Source: Melampsora larici-populina 98AG31
Lineage: Eukaryota; Basidiomycota; Pucciniomycetes; Pucciniales; Melampsoraceae
Assembly: GCF_000204055.1 (NCBI RefSeq)
Contig: NW_006768765.1
Location: 1,820,881-1,884,880 of the forward strand
Direction of reading: 5' to 3'
DNA length: 64,000 nucleotides
How positions within the stretch are numbered: position 1 is the stretch's first letter; every line of letters starts with the position of its first letter. The notes beneath the pieces were generated by a model. That model was not told the DNA's origin. It did not search any database and saw only the letters and a program-made list of their open reading frames with translations. Below are positions 24,049-34,948 of this stretch, piece after piece. Both the position numbers and the translations under genes were made by a program.

Positions 24049-27000
24049 ATGTTCTCTATAAACCGATTCGATCCAGATTCAAATAAAACAAATCAAACAA
24101 CAGATACATCAGCGCAAGATCCTTTAGCAAGACTCAATGCAAGATTGAAAGCTAAAACTCAAACTAAATCAGAATCAAATGAAAAATCAATCGAAGCTCA
24201 AATTCATCAAACCGCACCACGACCAAGCTATCAGCTGGAAAACAATGACAATCCTCAAGACTCGAAGGTGACCTCAATACCTACTCAAGTGATTAAACCT
24301 GGTCTTAGTACAACTTATCCAACAGAAGAAGCAGAAGCAGAAGCAGAAGATATCATAGAGGAAGAAGATCCAAAAAAACCATTAACTCGTAAACATAAAG
24401 CAAGAATCGAACTTGGATTGACGGGAGCAAATGCAATTCCATTAGCAACAGCAGAAAAGCCAAAAGAAAAAACCAAAAGTAAAAAGAAGTATTTGAAAAG
24501 AAAAAAATTAAGATTACAAGCCAGAAAAAAATTAGATAAGTCTAAAAATAAAAAAGATCAAAGCGAATCTGTTGTTGATACACAGGAAGGAGTTTCGAAT
24601 CAGGATGGAAAAGTTTCGGATTGTGATGAAGATGATGATAATGATAATGATAATGAATCAGAAAGTGATACGAAATCAGAGGTTCCAATTCCAAAGAAAG
24701 ATGAGTCATCCAAGACCGATCTTACCCACCAAGAACGTAAAGAAACATCTAAACAACCATCACCAGAGCCGACTTCGAAATCCCTAAAACGACCAAAAAA
24801 CTTGGACAAGACGCTCGAAACAATAGCCACAAAGAAAAGAAAACTAGAAACCTCAACCATTCCAACCGAGAATCCGATCGCAGAAATAATTGAAGATCTA
24901 CCAACCCAACCTGGAGTTTTACCTAGATTTCCAGCACCTACACGACCTTCTTTACCCGATCCTCAATTATTAGCTAGATTAGCAATGGGTCTTACCAATC
25001 TTGCTTCTTCTAATGGAACCAATTCTTTAAATGAAGATCAAAGTCTTTTACTTGTAGATGATGAAACCAAGTTAAATTTGGATCAAATTCAAATTAGAGG
25101 AGATCAAAAAGATTGTAAAGATGATCAATTAGCGTTAAGCCAATTCATTATTAATCGTCTTAAAGAGATTGGTATAGAATACTTACTTCCAGGTTCAGTT
25201 GATTCCGTACTTTGAATATAACCAACTCAAATTGAACTTTTACTAAAGCTTTTCTTCTGTTTTAGTTCAGATTTCTGTTTTTTCTGCTTTGATTGGTAAG
25301 CTTCGAAATAAAAAGATCACACCTTCATCAATCCTTTATCCTATAAACCATCCTCCTTCGGATATTTGTATAAATGCACCTACTGGATCTGGTAAAACCC
25401 TAAGTTATATTGTTCCCATCGTCGAAGTAAGTAAAACATACCTCAGAACCCTCATCATCCATTCGATTAGCTTCACAAGACAAAATAATTGTTCATATAC
25501 TGATTATGATTCTCTTTTTATAGACACTTTCCTCTCGTACTGTAGTCAGACTTAGAGCTTTGATTGTACTTCCTACACGTGATTTAGTTTTACAAGTCAA
25601 ACAAACCTTTGAATCAATTTCAAAAGGCACTGGATTAAAGGTTTGTCAGTGAAAACTCCTTTGAGATGTTATCATTCGAGACCTTTCTGAAACTCTCTTT
25701 GTGTGGCTGTTTTTCTTGGAATTTGTCTAGCTGGCTATTGTTACTGGTCAACATTCCTTTTCTCAAGAACAAGCTCTTTTATCTGGAAATGCACCATTTA
25801 ATACATCGTAAGTGATGATTTTCTCTGGTAGATGACCTGAGAAACTATTGGGCGGATTCCGAACTTATATCCTTTTTTTGCCTTTCTTAATAGATCGGAA
25901 TGTAAAGTTGATGTAGTAATTGCTACACCTGGTAGATTAATTGATCATTTAAATCAAACACCTGGATTTTCTTTATCTCACTTATGTTTCTTGGTTCGTG
26001 AAAATCTCGTTTACTTATCGCCCAAAAAAATCAAAGATCACTGAAATTGAGAAAAACATTTTAGATTTTAGATGAAGCTGATCAACTTTTAAGTAAAGAT
26101 CAATCTTGGCTTTATCAAATCTTGAAATATGAATTAAAAAAACTTTCAAAAACCCATTCTAATTCTAAACAAATCATTAATTATGATGACGAGGATTCTG
26201 AAATGATGATTCAACAAGAAGAACTAAATAGTGCTAGGAATGAACCACTTCCATTATTGAAAAAATTTATGGATTCGGTCGAATGCAATGAAATTTCTTC
26301 TGATTGGAGACCATTACTTAAACTAGAAGATCCATGTAAAACTCGCCCCGTTAGTCATTTTTTCAGTACTCGTTTTTATAACTTGTTTTGATTGATTGAT
26401 TGATGTTTGTTTTATTTTATTTTATTTTTCGGTGAGCTTTTTATCAGTTTCGTATCTTATTATTTTCTGCTACGTTGAAACGTGATCCAACTAAATTGAC
26501 CCATTTAGGACTACGTAATCCGTTGTTTATCAAAGTTCAAAATCCATCTGTTGAAGTAATCGATAATTTTAGTGGATATAGTTTACCACCTAACTTACAG
26601 GTTTGCTCTTTCTTCTCCTGTTTCGAAAAGTTTATGGCGCAGATCATCCATACTAATTTTTTTCGTTCGATAGCAACATTTGATTGTGACTACTCCTCAA
26701 CTTAAACCTTTAACTTTATTTCATTTAATCAAAGTTAGAGAAGTCAAAAATGCGCTGATTTTTTGTAAATCAGTTGAAGGTGCAACTCGATTGGTTAATC
26801 TATATCAATTAATGAGAAAAGGTTGGATGGAAAAATCGACAACCGAAGCAAATGAGAATGAGATAAAGGATGGTGAGAATTCGAATGTGTTGGGCACTGC
26901 TGCTTTATTCTCAAGTGATTTGAAACCTATTGATAGGAAAAGAATCTTGAATGAATTTCAAAATGGATCTATAAACTTGTAAGTCTTTGTTTTCAATCCC

Positions 27001-27520
27001 AAGTTCCGTACGACCAAAAACAAAAAAAATACAATAAAAAATGACTTTACCCAAACTTAAACTAACAATCTCATTTTTTCTTCGAAACTTTAGACTAGTT
27101 TGTTCAGATGTAATAGCAAGAGGATTAGATTTGCCAACAATAGAAAACGTGATAAATTATGATACACCAGTGAATATTAAGAAATATATTCATAGGATTG
27201 GACGTACAGCAAGAGCAGGTAAATTTGGTCAAGCTTGGTCTTTAGTTGAATTTCAAGAAGCAAGATATTTAAAAGAATCTATTAAGGATTCACTTGGAAT
27301 GGAATGTTTGGAAAAGATGAAAAAGATTAGGTTTAAGAGACCTGAAATGGAATATTTAATACCTGTTTATGAAGTAAGTGATGATACATATTTTCTTTTT
27401 GTTTGTTTTTTGGTTGGAAATTTGGAGATTTTGATCTGATTTTTTGGCTGGGTTTTCTTATAGACTGCTCTTTCGGAACTTGGGAAGATGTTTGGTGGAA
27501 CAAGTGCGGTTGTTGATTAA
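24049..27520 (+). CDS. DBP6: DEAD-box RNA helicase, DBP6/DDX51 type
   Basis: Ten exons (24049-25192, 25266-25426, 25524-25640, 25731-25807, 25894-25993, 26065-26349, 26448-26600, 26674-26978, 27094-27373, 27464-27520) give 892 residues in phase. Dbp6/DDX51 is a nucleolar ATPase needed for early 60S ribosomal-subunit assembly. The first about 380 residues are charged, with a lysine-rich nuclear/nucleolar stretch and acidic runs. The helicase motifs then follow in order: APTGSGKT (K near residue 425), VLPTRDL, ATPGRLIDHL, LDEADQLL, LLFSATLKRD, LIFCKS, VIARGLDLP and HRIGRTARAGK. The phrases SSRTVVRLRALIVLPTRDLV and TGQHSFSQEQALL are specific to the DBP6 branch. A lysine/acid-rich insertion of about 50 residues follows the DEAD motif. 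The start at 24049 (MFSINRF) fits the family; the ORF is open 71 codons further upstream. Confidence 0.93.
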
Positions 27521-28403
27521 AGTTTATATTTGACAATTTGATTGATTTTTGATATATGTAATGACAATGATAATTCTTTTGGTATGATAGACTGATATCA
27601 ACCGTCATACCAGGTTCACAATCTTAACATATAAAAATTTTATGACGTTTTTCTATTTATTTTACTTTTTGTGTCATAGAAGGTGAGGGTAACCTGGTCT
27701 CTGAGAGGAGTCTCATCATCATGTCATGGAGGGGTAAATTGCATACCTTTAGAGACAATGACAGAAAATAGAGAAATGCAAATGATGAATTTAATGAATC
27801 AATAGTTGTAGAGCCGACGTCTTGGATAGGAGCTGATACTGCCTTTCACCATATCTACTCTACCTATCGGCTCACATCTCCCTTTGAGTGAATTTGGAAG
27901 ATTTGTAATTTGAAGAAAAGAAAAAAAATCTTCACATTCCATCCTTTGCTTCTTCCCCGCCGCATCCTAGGATTCCTCCCTACAAGCTGCATTTTTTCTG
28001 CCTTTCCCTTTCTAAAAAAATTTAAATAACTCAACTACCTCCCGCGTTGAGGGGTATTCAGGTCTCTGGAGGACTTGGGTGCTTGAAGGTGGTAGGCCAA
28101 ACCTGAGGAGCTGAGACTCCGCCCGGGCCAGACTCAGAGACTTTGACTCTCAGACTACCTTGGAGTGCACCTCGATCCATCTGACTTGCATCATCACTTG
28201 AGATAGGATTAACAACTCTTTTCATCAACTATTTGATAAAACTATACCAATTTGTTATGATACTTAACGATTTTACGTAATGTACTACGGATCATCACAA
28301 AATCAACCTTTTCCCTCGTTTCCCTCATTTAAAGACAAAAAATAGAACAAAGTATTCATCCCGTGTCAAAGTCAAATGATGTATTTATGGTTGGTTGATA
28401 ACT
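27521..28403. other. Intergenic; no supported gene
   Basis: AT-rich at first, with a small GGTATGA/TCATACC inverted pair near 27580-27612. From about 28040 to 28180 it is G+C-richer, with repeated GAGACT/AGTCTC-type words. No coding signal found. Confidence 0.4.
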
Positions 28404-28476
28404 TTAACAAAGTCCCACGCTCGCGCATCCTCGACGAGGCGTTGAGCGAGGATGCGCGAGCGTGGGACTTTGTTAA
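28404..28476. repeat. Perfect 30-bp inverted repeat (foldback)
   Basis: Arms 28404-28433 and 28447-28476 are exact reverse complements (TTAACAAAGTCCCACG... inwards to ...ATCCTCG), with a 13-base loop. The core is far more G+C-rich than its surroundings. It lies 120 bp upstream of the secreted-protein start codon. Confidence 0.85.
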
Positions 28477-28597
28477 GTTTAGTTGGTTGACTGGTTCAGA
28501 GTTCTCTAGTTTCTGTTTTGCGTAAGATTACAAAAGTCATAAGAGCGCCTTCAACATATCCGTCATTCCCTCTCACACCAAAACTTACTAGATTGCC

Positions 28598-29115
28598 ATG
28601 CTATTCTTCAAAGTTGTCATTGCTGCTGTTCTAGCTGGTCAGTGAATCCACACTAATCCATGTCTCCCTTCATACTCAATCTTACTCAATCCTCTATTTA
28701 TTCTTATAGCCACAATCCCCGCCAGCCTTGTTCAAGTTGGCCAACCGTGAGCAAAGCCTTAACATCGTTCTTTGTGTTGCTGCAACTGCTCTCAGAAACT
28801 TTACCTAACACCTGACTTGCTTGATCTCAGTGTCACTCGTGACGTCCTACAACGACGATTTGTAGAGTTCACTCCCATCATCGAAAAGCGATTGTAAGTG
28901 AACATTTTGAGCATCAACTCTCGTTACTCTACGCTCGTGCATCGACTGATTGATATGATGCCTGTCTACACAAAACCAATCTCACTAACTCAAGCCTCCT
29001 AAAAACTTGTGACTCCGATCCTGGACCTCATCCAAATAATCCCCCACCTCATAAGGCCCCATCTGATGAGCCCCCAACCTGCAACCCATGTGAAGGAGGA
29101 GGTGGTTGTTGTTGA
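28598..29115 (+). CDS. Small cysteine-containing secreted protein, candidate effector
   Basis: Four exons (28598-28637, 28710-28746, 28831-28893, 28995-29115; donors GTCAGT, GTGAGC, GTAAGT, GTAAGT) give 86 residues in phase. The start MLFFKVVIAAVLAATIPAS is a textbook signal peptide. It is followed by a pro-region with dibasic sites (LQRR near residue 35, IEKR ending at 46) of the Kex2-processing type. The mature part would be about 40 residues, proline-rich, with five cysteines: one near residue 51, then TCNPC and a C-terminal GGGGCC. The many small exons with consistent splice signals argue against chance. It sits at the border between the conserved genes and the transposon-rich half. Secretion is well supported; an effector role is inference. 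I recognise no homologue. Confidence 0.72.
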
Positions 29116-29511
29116 TCCGGCAGATTTCAATGTAATCAACGTATGTTGCAGTTCAGGATGGCTATATGTGGACGTAAACACTTATCATAACATGCAGCAT
29201 TTTCTTTCCTGCAAAAGAGCCTTCTACGCATTCTCCTGATCAAAGTTGAAGTCAGCTTGTTCTCTGCTTATCATAGCCATTCATTGCACCAGTTTGTTTT
29301 TTGTACGCCAGCTGATTTGTAAACCAAGTGATACTGTGACAATAGTTTTCCAACTTTGGTAGTTTCTCTTTAAAAGTTTTGCTACTCGGATTGTTCTCAT
29401 GAATCAATGGAAATTGTCAATGTGAAATGTATTTGTCTACTCTTCCTATGGGCAATCTTGATTTGATCAAGGTGCCAGTTCACTTACAGTCGATCTGATG
29501 AACTTGACTGA
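29116..29511. other. 3' region of the secreted-protein gene; no other gene seen
   Basis: AT-rich, only short ORFs, no repeats noticed. Confidence 0.4.
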
Positions 29512-29519
29512 GGTCATGC

Positions 29520-29785
29520 AGGACCCCGGTATGCTCTTATAAGGGGTACAGATCCAAAAATGTGACTTTTGAGCTCGCTCGGAAACTTGTCCCTGGATTT
29601 ACCCATAGCTTTAAGACAGGTTTAGTCTTTTTAATCAGCTGTATTGGACTTAGCGACTCTGAAATTCAGGCAGAAACCGGTAAAATCCGTGAGAACGCTG
29701 TTTAATCCCATATGTCGTATGTCCGCGAGAGCTCAAAAGTCACAATTCTAGATCTGTACCCTTCATAGGAGCATACCGGGGTCCT
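29520..29785. mobile_element. hAT-type MITE
   Basis: A 266-bp element with inverted ends of about 60 bp. The first 17 bp (AGGACCCCGGTATGCTC) are perfect and then a few mismatches occur. It is flanked by an exact 8-bp duplication GGTCATGC (29512-29519 and 29786-29793), the hAT length. No ORF. Its ends differ from those of the full hAT element at 30260. Confidence 0.85.
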
Positions 29786-29793
29786 GGTCATGC

Positions 29794-30259
29794 CCTCCTG
29801 AGAATCCGATATCGATTTGATAGTCTTTTGTAACAGGGTAATATCATGAACCCACATTAAGATTGACTTAACCTTAAGTAATCAAGGTTTAGGGCAAGAT
29901 GGGAAAAAGGTACGATCCGAAGGATGTCAAAGGTTTCAAGGGAAAGTCTAGGTCGAGGCTATGGTAAGTAGCTGAGACGGACTTGATGCGAAGAAAGGGG
30001 AGGTTTGACAAAAGAGGATCAAGACGAAAAAGGTTTGTTCTCGAAGTAAACGGTTTTATTGCTGGTATTTAGCTGATAAAGAGTTTTATAAGAGAAGAGT
30101 TTGTAAAGTTGTAAAAGGAGCTTTATAAAGCAATACAAAGGGTTGTATGGGAGTTGGAATAAATGTAAAGGTCTGAGGTTCCTTCACAGTTTGAAGCAAC
30201 CTTCTCTATTTATACAATTAATAAATCAGGTTTATCGCCTTCTATGGACTGGGCCAGAT
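29794..30259. other. Non-coding DNA left of the hAT insertion
   Basis: Purine-rich AT-rich sequence with AAGG/GAAG words and a TATTTATACAATTAATAAA stretch. It may be old LTR-derived DNA continuing at 33101 across the hAT insertion, but no second copy is in the window to prove this. Bases 30252-30259 are the left target duplication. Confidence 0.35.
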
Positions 30260-33100
30260 TAGGGCTATGACCCGGCCCTGGCCCTGCCCGGCCGAGTCTG
30301 CCCAAGGGTTTTCTTGATCAAACCGGGGCCACGCCCGGGGCCTGAGCCCTAACCCAGTGATAGAGACAAAAGCCCTGCCACGGGCCGTCTGGGGCTGGGG
30401 CCGGGGCCAAATGTTTATGTACGGCAAAGGGTCAAGGGCTTGTTGAGTGACCATCTACCCTTTGCCGTACCCTTGCACCCTGGACTCTGGACCCTGATAG
30501 TAGATACCCGATTGGCAATACCCAATCCCCCTTCATAAACCACCTCTCAATGTCTTGTCGAAGTCTTCGCCGCGAGATCACTGACCCCAACAACAACATG
30601 TCGACTACCTCCAGCGCTGCGAACTCTATCGCCCCATCCAATTCTGTCTCTGCTGTGGCTAGTGCAGTCGAATCGGAGACTACTGCCACCAACCGAACGT
30701 CATGGGTGTGGCAGTACTTTTTGACTGTCACATTCCCCGACGGATCGGTCAGGAACATATGCCGTGCCAACAAAGGCTTTACTGACAACGTCAATCAAGA
30801 TGGACCTGTGGTAGTGTGTGAAGCAGAGATGGCAGTCGATCCCACTTCCAGCACCAAATCCATGATTCGTCACCTCTCACGTGCTCACCACATCGTAGCT
30901 CCGATCGACACAGCTCAACAAACACTTACTTCCTTTCCAGTTACTGGAAAGGCTTCTAACGTAAGTTTTATATCTAATCTTTTTCTTCTGATTATCAATC
31001 TGGCTAATTCTTGTTCACTTTTATTTGTCAAGATGGGAAGTCTTAACAGGCGAAATCTCACTGACGCCGTTATACGCCTTATCGTCAACCAAGAACTCCC
31101 AGTATCTCTTGCTGATGCCCCAGCCTTCCGTGATCTCTTGGTCTGGATCAATCCTGCAGTCGCTCCTATCCTTTGCAAACAAACCACCATCACCGATAAT
31201 ATCCTTGCTCAATTTTGTCTATCTCGCAATAGTCTCAATTCCCTTTTCTCTAAATTTGCATATATCAGTCTTACGTGTGATGCCTGGACATCACCCAGCA
31301 GTGTACCAATGCTTGGAATTACCGCGCACTGGATGACCGAGGAATTCCAAATGCAATCAGTGGTTTTGGCTTTGAAAGAGATTGATGGGGCTCATACCGG
31401 TAAAAACATTGCTTCCCTCCTCAAGCACACCCTTGATCAATTCGGAATCACCAACAGACTCTACTGTATCACGGCTGACAATGCCTCAAACAATCTCACC
31501 ATGGGACGCGAGCTCAAGAACCTCATTCCTCATTTTGATCCTGAGAAGAACCTCCACGGGTGCGTGGCCCACGTCATCAATCTCGTCGCCAAAGCTGGAA
31601 TATCAATACTCGACAGCAAGAGCCCTCCGGATCCTCTCAGCGCTTTTTTGGATCCTCAGCTACCTCAAGATCAAGAAAATGATGTTCCTGACGGTACCAA
31701 TTCTTTAATCGAACCTACTCCTCATCTCGAAGTCCACTCCATCTTAACTCGAATCCGCGGCTTCCATAAAAAAGTCCGTTTGAGCACTCAGCTCAAACAG
31801 GCTCTGGACCAATGCATTGCCTCTTCCTCACAGCCTCAAAAGGTTGGATTGATCCACGAGGTTTCGACTCGATGGTCTTCAACCTTTTACTCTCTCGAGC
31901 GTTTCTTTGCACTCAAGATGGTCCTTCAGTACTATTGCAACATTAACGAATTGTTGGAGCCTTACCTCCTGACCAAAGACGAGTGGATCTTGATCAGCAC
32001 CTTAGTCAAGTTTCTCCGACCTCTGGCAATCGTGATCAAGGAAATTGAAGGCGATGACTATCCCACCTTCTCACGAGCAATGCCTGACTATCAATGGCTT
32101 GTAGAAAAGCTCGAAAAAGTAAGTTTTTCTTTTCTTTTCTTTTCATATTAATTACTTTATATTTATACAATGTCTGACTCATCTTTCTACCAAACATAGG
32201 CATGGAGTACTTCTGACTGTACAAACTTGAAGGCAGCAATTATCCCTATGGTCAAGAAACTAGTCCGCTATTCCACCTTAGCTTTGAAAAAACCTGTTTA
32301 CATATGTTCCCCGATTCTGGACCCTCACCAAAAGCTCACTGCTGTGACTGGTTTTACCATGGAAGAGCTTGGATTCGACAAGGGCCAACTCATTGAATAC
32401 TTTACCGAGCAAGCTCGCAAATTCAAGAAGCCTCAAGATCCTGATATCAAAGTTGTTGAACCGGACCCTGTGCTCGACAATGATGATGATAGACCACACC
32501 ACTTTATCAAACGTCACAAATTCATTCAAGTTGAAGACGAAGTAAGGGAGTATCTCCTTGCCCCTCTTGTGGATGAACATACAGATATCTTAGTGTTTTG
32601 GAAGACCAATCACACGAACTGGCCAATTTTGGCTCGGATGGCTCGGTTCATGCTTGCCATCCCTGCTTCTGGTGGGCCTTCAGAAAGAATCTTCTCTGCT
32701 GGATCAAGAGTGATGTCTGATTATTGATCAAGTATGACCAATCAAAATTTCAAAGCTCAGATTTGTCTCAAGTTGTGGGGGTTTGTTTTGAGCTCGTAGT
32801 TTTTTTTCTCGACTCTCCTTCATGATTGTTTTTTATATATTTTCTCTACTCTCCTTATTGGTATTACTTGTTCTTTATTTCTATATGCTCCTTTGTTTGG
32901 TCTTTTTTTTTTTTTTTTTTTCCTCTCCTTACATGCGGAATTGAATGAATTGTGCCCTTGAATTAGCTCACAAAAGGCTGGCCCGAGACAGGGCCAGCCC
33001 GAGGTTGCCCGGTAGCTATCTCAAACAACTCGTGTCCGAGGTCGGGTCTGCCCCGGACCCGGGGCCGTCCCCGCAGTTGCAGGGCCGGGTCATAGCCCTA
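30260..33100 (+). mobile_element. hAT DNA transposon, structurally complete
   Basis: 2841 bp. The 21-bp terminal inverted repeats beginning TAGGGCTATGACCC are perfect. The exact 8-bp duplication GGCCAGAT lies at 30252-30259 and 33101-33108. Subterminal regions (30260-30410 and 32975-33095) are loaded with GGCCC/GGGCC words, probably transposase-binding repeats. The single gene inside carries a late stop codon. The exact ends indicate a fairly recent insertion. Confidence 0.93.
30550..32727 (+). pseudogene. hAT transposase with BED-like finger; late nonsense codon
   Basis: Three exons (30550-30960, 31033-32118, 32200-32727). The 72-nt first intron happens to be open in frame. Order of parts: serine/threonine-rich leader; a BED-like zinc-finger region (WVWQYF...MIRHLSRAHH); the RNase-H-like catalytic core with SLTCDAWTSPSSVPMLGIT, ITADNASNNLTMGREL and GCVAHVINLVAKAGI; then the C-terminal dimerisation domain with FWKTNHTNWPILARMARFMLAIPASGGPSERIFSAGS, cited here only by its ends. 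The frame stops at TGA (32725-32727) just where family members have arginine. The following 23 codons, to TAG at 32797, still read as the conserved tail (NQNFKAQICLKLW). The protein would lose only that end, so reduced rather than absent function is possible. Confidence 0.85.
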
Positions 33101-33289
33101 GGCCAGATTGCAATAGCCATTCCGTGGCATTTGGTTGTGGCGCAGGATATGGCGGTAATACAAAGTAGGAGTTAAGGGGCTAGTCTAGTTACATATAGTA
33201 ATCCCAGTTTCGGATACTGTATAATGGGCTTAGGTTAGTCCCTTTTTGGTATGTTTCAATACCCGTAGCAGTAGCCCTGCTACACTTTA
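33101..33289. other. Non-coding DNA right of the hAT insertion
   Basis: Bases 33101-33108 are the right target duplication. No ORF of interest. Confidence 0.4.
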
Positions 33290-33544
33290 CAGCCGTTGTG
33301 AGAACTAACAGTAACTTTTTTTTATTTTGTGTTGTGTCGAGATTTAATTCAAAACTGCCAAAAACTGGAAAAAACTCCTTTTTGACCATGAGTACCGTGA
33401 GATAGAAGCACATTGCAGGAGCCAAAACGAGGTTTAGGCCTGTGAGATTGAAAAAAACTGAGTTTTGGACCAAAGATTAAACTCTAGTTAAAACTAGGTG
33501 ACACCCATCACCTCAAAACTTACCAATAGTTCTCACAACGGCTG
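33290..33544. mobile_element. MITE, mariner-type (TA duplication)
   Basis: A 255-bp element with perfect 18-bp inverted ends (CAGCCGTTGTGAGAACTA). TA lies at both flanks (33288-33289 and 33545-33546). The interior is AT-rich and non-coding. Confidence 0.78.
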
Positions 33545-33740
33545 TAACTCCTAAAATGAGAACTTGGGTACATAAACCCAGGCTTAAAGCTTGAATTTGA
33601 ATTTTGATCAGATTCTTTAACTGATTGATTTCATTTCACAGCATCAGAACAGTTTATCAAACTTTTTCAATTTCCAAGTTTCCTGTTTACCAATCTCAAC
33701 TTCAAATCCATCAAGCATCAAACCATTACCATCGATTTCA

Positions 33741-33923
33741 ATGAACAACGACCATCATCAAATCAACTTTCCACCATCAACTAATACTCAAACTACCTCA
33801 TCATCATCAAACTCATCTTTATCATTGAATCCTAATCTGGATCCACCTTGTACAGATGAAAACATGTTAGTATCATTAATCTCTGAAAAAAGCCATTCTG
33901 ATTCACAACTAATTTGTTCATAA
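33741..33923 (+). CDS. Possible first exon of an interrupted gene
   Basis: 60 codons, asparagine/serine/threonine-rich (MNNDHHQINFPPSTNTQ...). It is preceded by a CA/CT-rich leader like those of genuine genes here, with a GTTAGT donor-like site after DENM near 33865. No continuing exon is visible before transposon sequence begins. It may be the 5' end of a gene cut off by insertions, or chance. Confidence 0.25.
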   Translation: MNNDHHQINFPPSTNTQTTSSSSNSSLSLNPNLDPPCTDENMLVSLISEKSHSDSQLICS

Positions 33924-34585
33924 ACTGTTTCATTAAATCGAATGAATCATTCAATTTGATCAACAAACATTTCAATCATCATATCAAAAGAGCCGAGAGT
34001 GTTTAGGCAATACCCAGGCAAGCTTTTGCCAGAAGAGAAGGGTTAGTGGATATGTGAAAGGTGCAAAAGGGGTGTTTGCATGGCTTGTACTACAAGCCCA
34101 GCGGCGCAAATTGCTTTTCCATGTAAGCCTTTTGAATGGGTGAAGATTTGGATTTCTCAAGAAACACTTTGTACTGGTCTGTGTTTTTGCAAAGCAAAAA
34201 GATCAATAAAAGCTTTGGTCGGTTAAGAGTGGCTTTGAAATTGCTTTCTAGTCATCTCAAAAGGATTCTTAAATCATTGAACTACGATTGAATCAGAACA
34301 TGGTCACGCTTGAGCATAAATGGGAACATTCCCTAGATATCTAAGGCACATAGTTGTCAGGGTGGCTACTGATAACACGTACGTGATGGTCTAGTCAATC
34401 AACTCGTACGTAGGTTCTGACTTATTATTCCGCTGGGACGGGGAATAGATAGATTGTTTCTACTGGTATGTGCAAGAAACAATAATATAAGTAACTGATG
34501 ATACTGATAGCTCCCTTTAGGGATGGTACTAATATACTACAGGCCCACTGTAGGTTTACAGGTGGTGACCGGTCTTGTCTGAGCC
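33924..34585. other. No supported gene; possibly LTR-derived
   Basis: From about 34350 the text TGTCAGGGTGGCTACTGATA begins a stretch with the look of an LTR start. If so, Harbinger A and the adjacent MITE are nested in it and it resumes after 38545. I could not find its other end or a target duplication. Confidence 0.3.
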
Positions 34586-34948
34586 TTAGGCCGCGTTCAC
34601 TTAAGCGCATTTTTGCGGAAATTCACATTCTTGAATGTCAAGAATTCGCATTCTGCGAAATGCGTTTGATATGTTATTTACAAGCATTCTGTAATGCGCA
34701 GAATGCTTGTAAAATGCGACTTTTCAGTCGATTTCACAGAATTCACTTTTATCAAATTTTTCTTTCGATAAATCGCATTTCGACTTCTTTGTAAACTTTT
34801 GTTGAAATCTACAAGTCCCCTTTCAACGTACAGAACCTCTCAAAATCCATCAATCAGCACCTTCATCAAAAACCATCACTGTTCTTGCTTCAAAACCAAC
34901 GTCTTCTAGCAACGTTCTCAACTCAACTCATCCCACTCTTGATCCAAC

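Noticed and set aside
24600..24860. Minus ORF, 86 codons, serine-rich
   Set aside because: Antisense shadow of the charged N-terminal region of the DBP6 gene.
30915..31193. Minus ORFs within the hAT element
   Set aside because: Antisense shadows of the transposase coding sequence; no domain.
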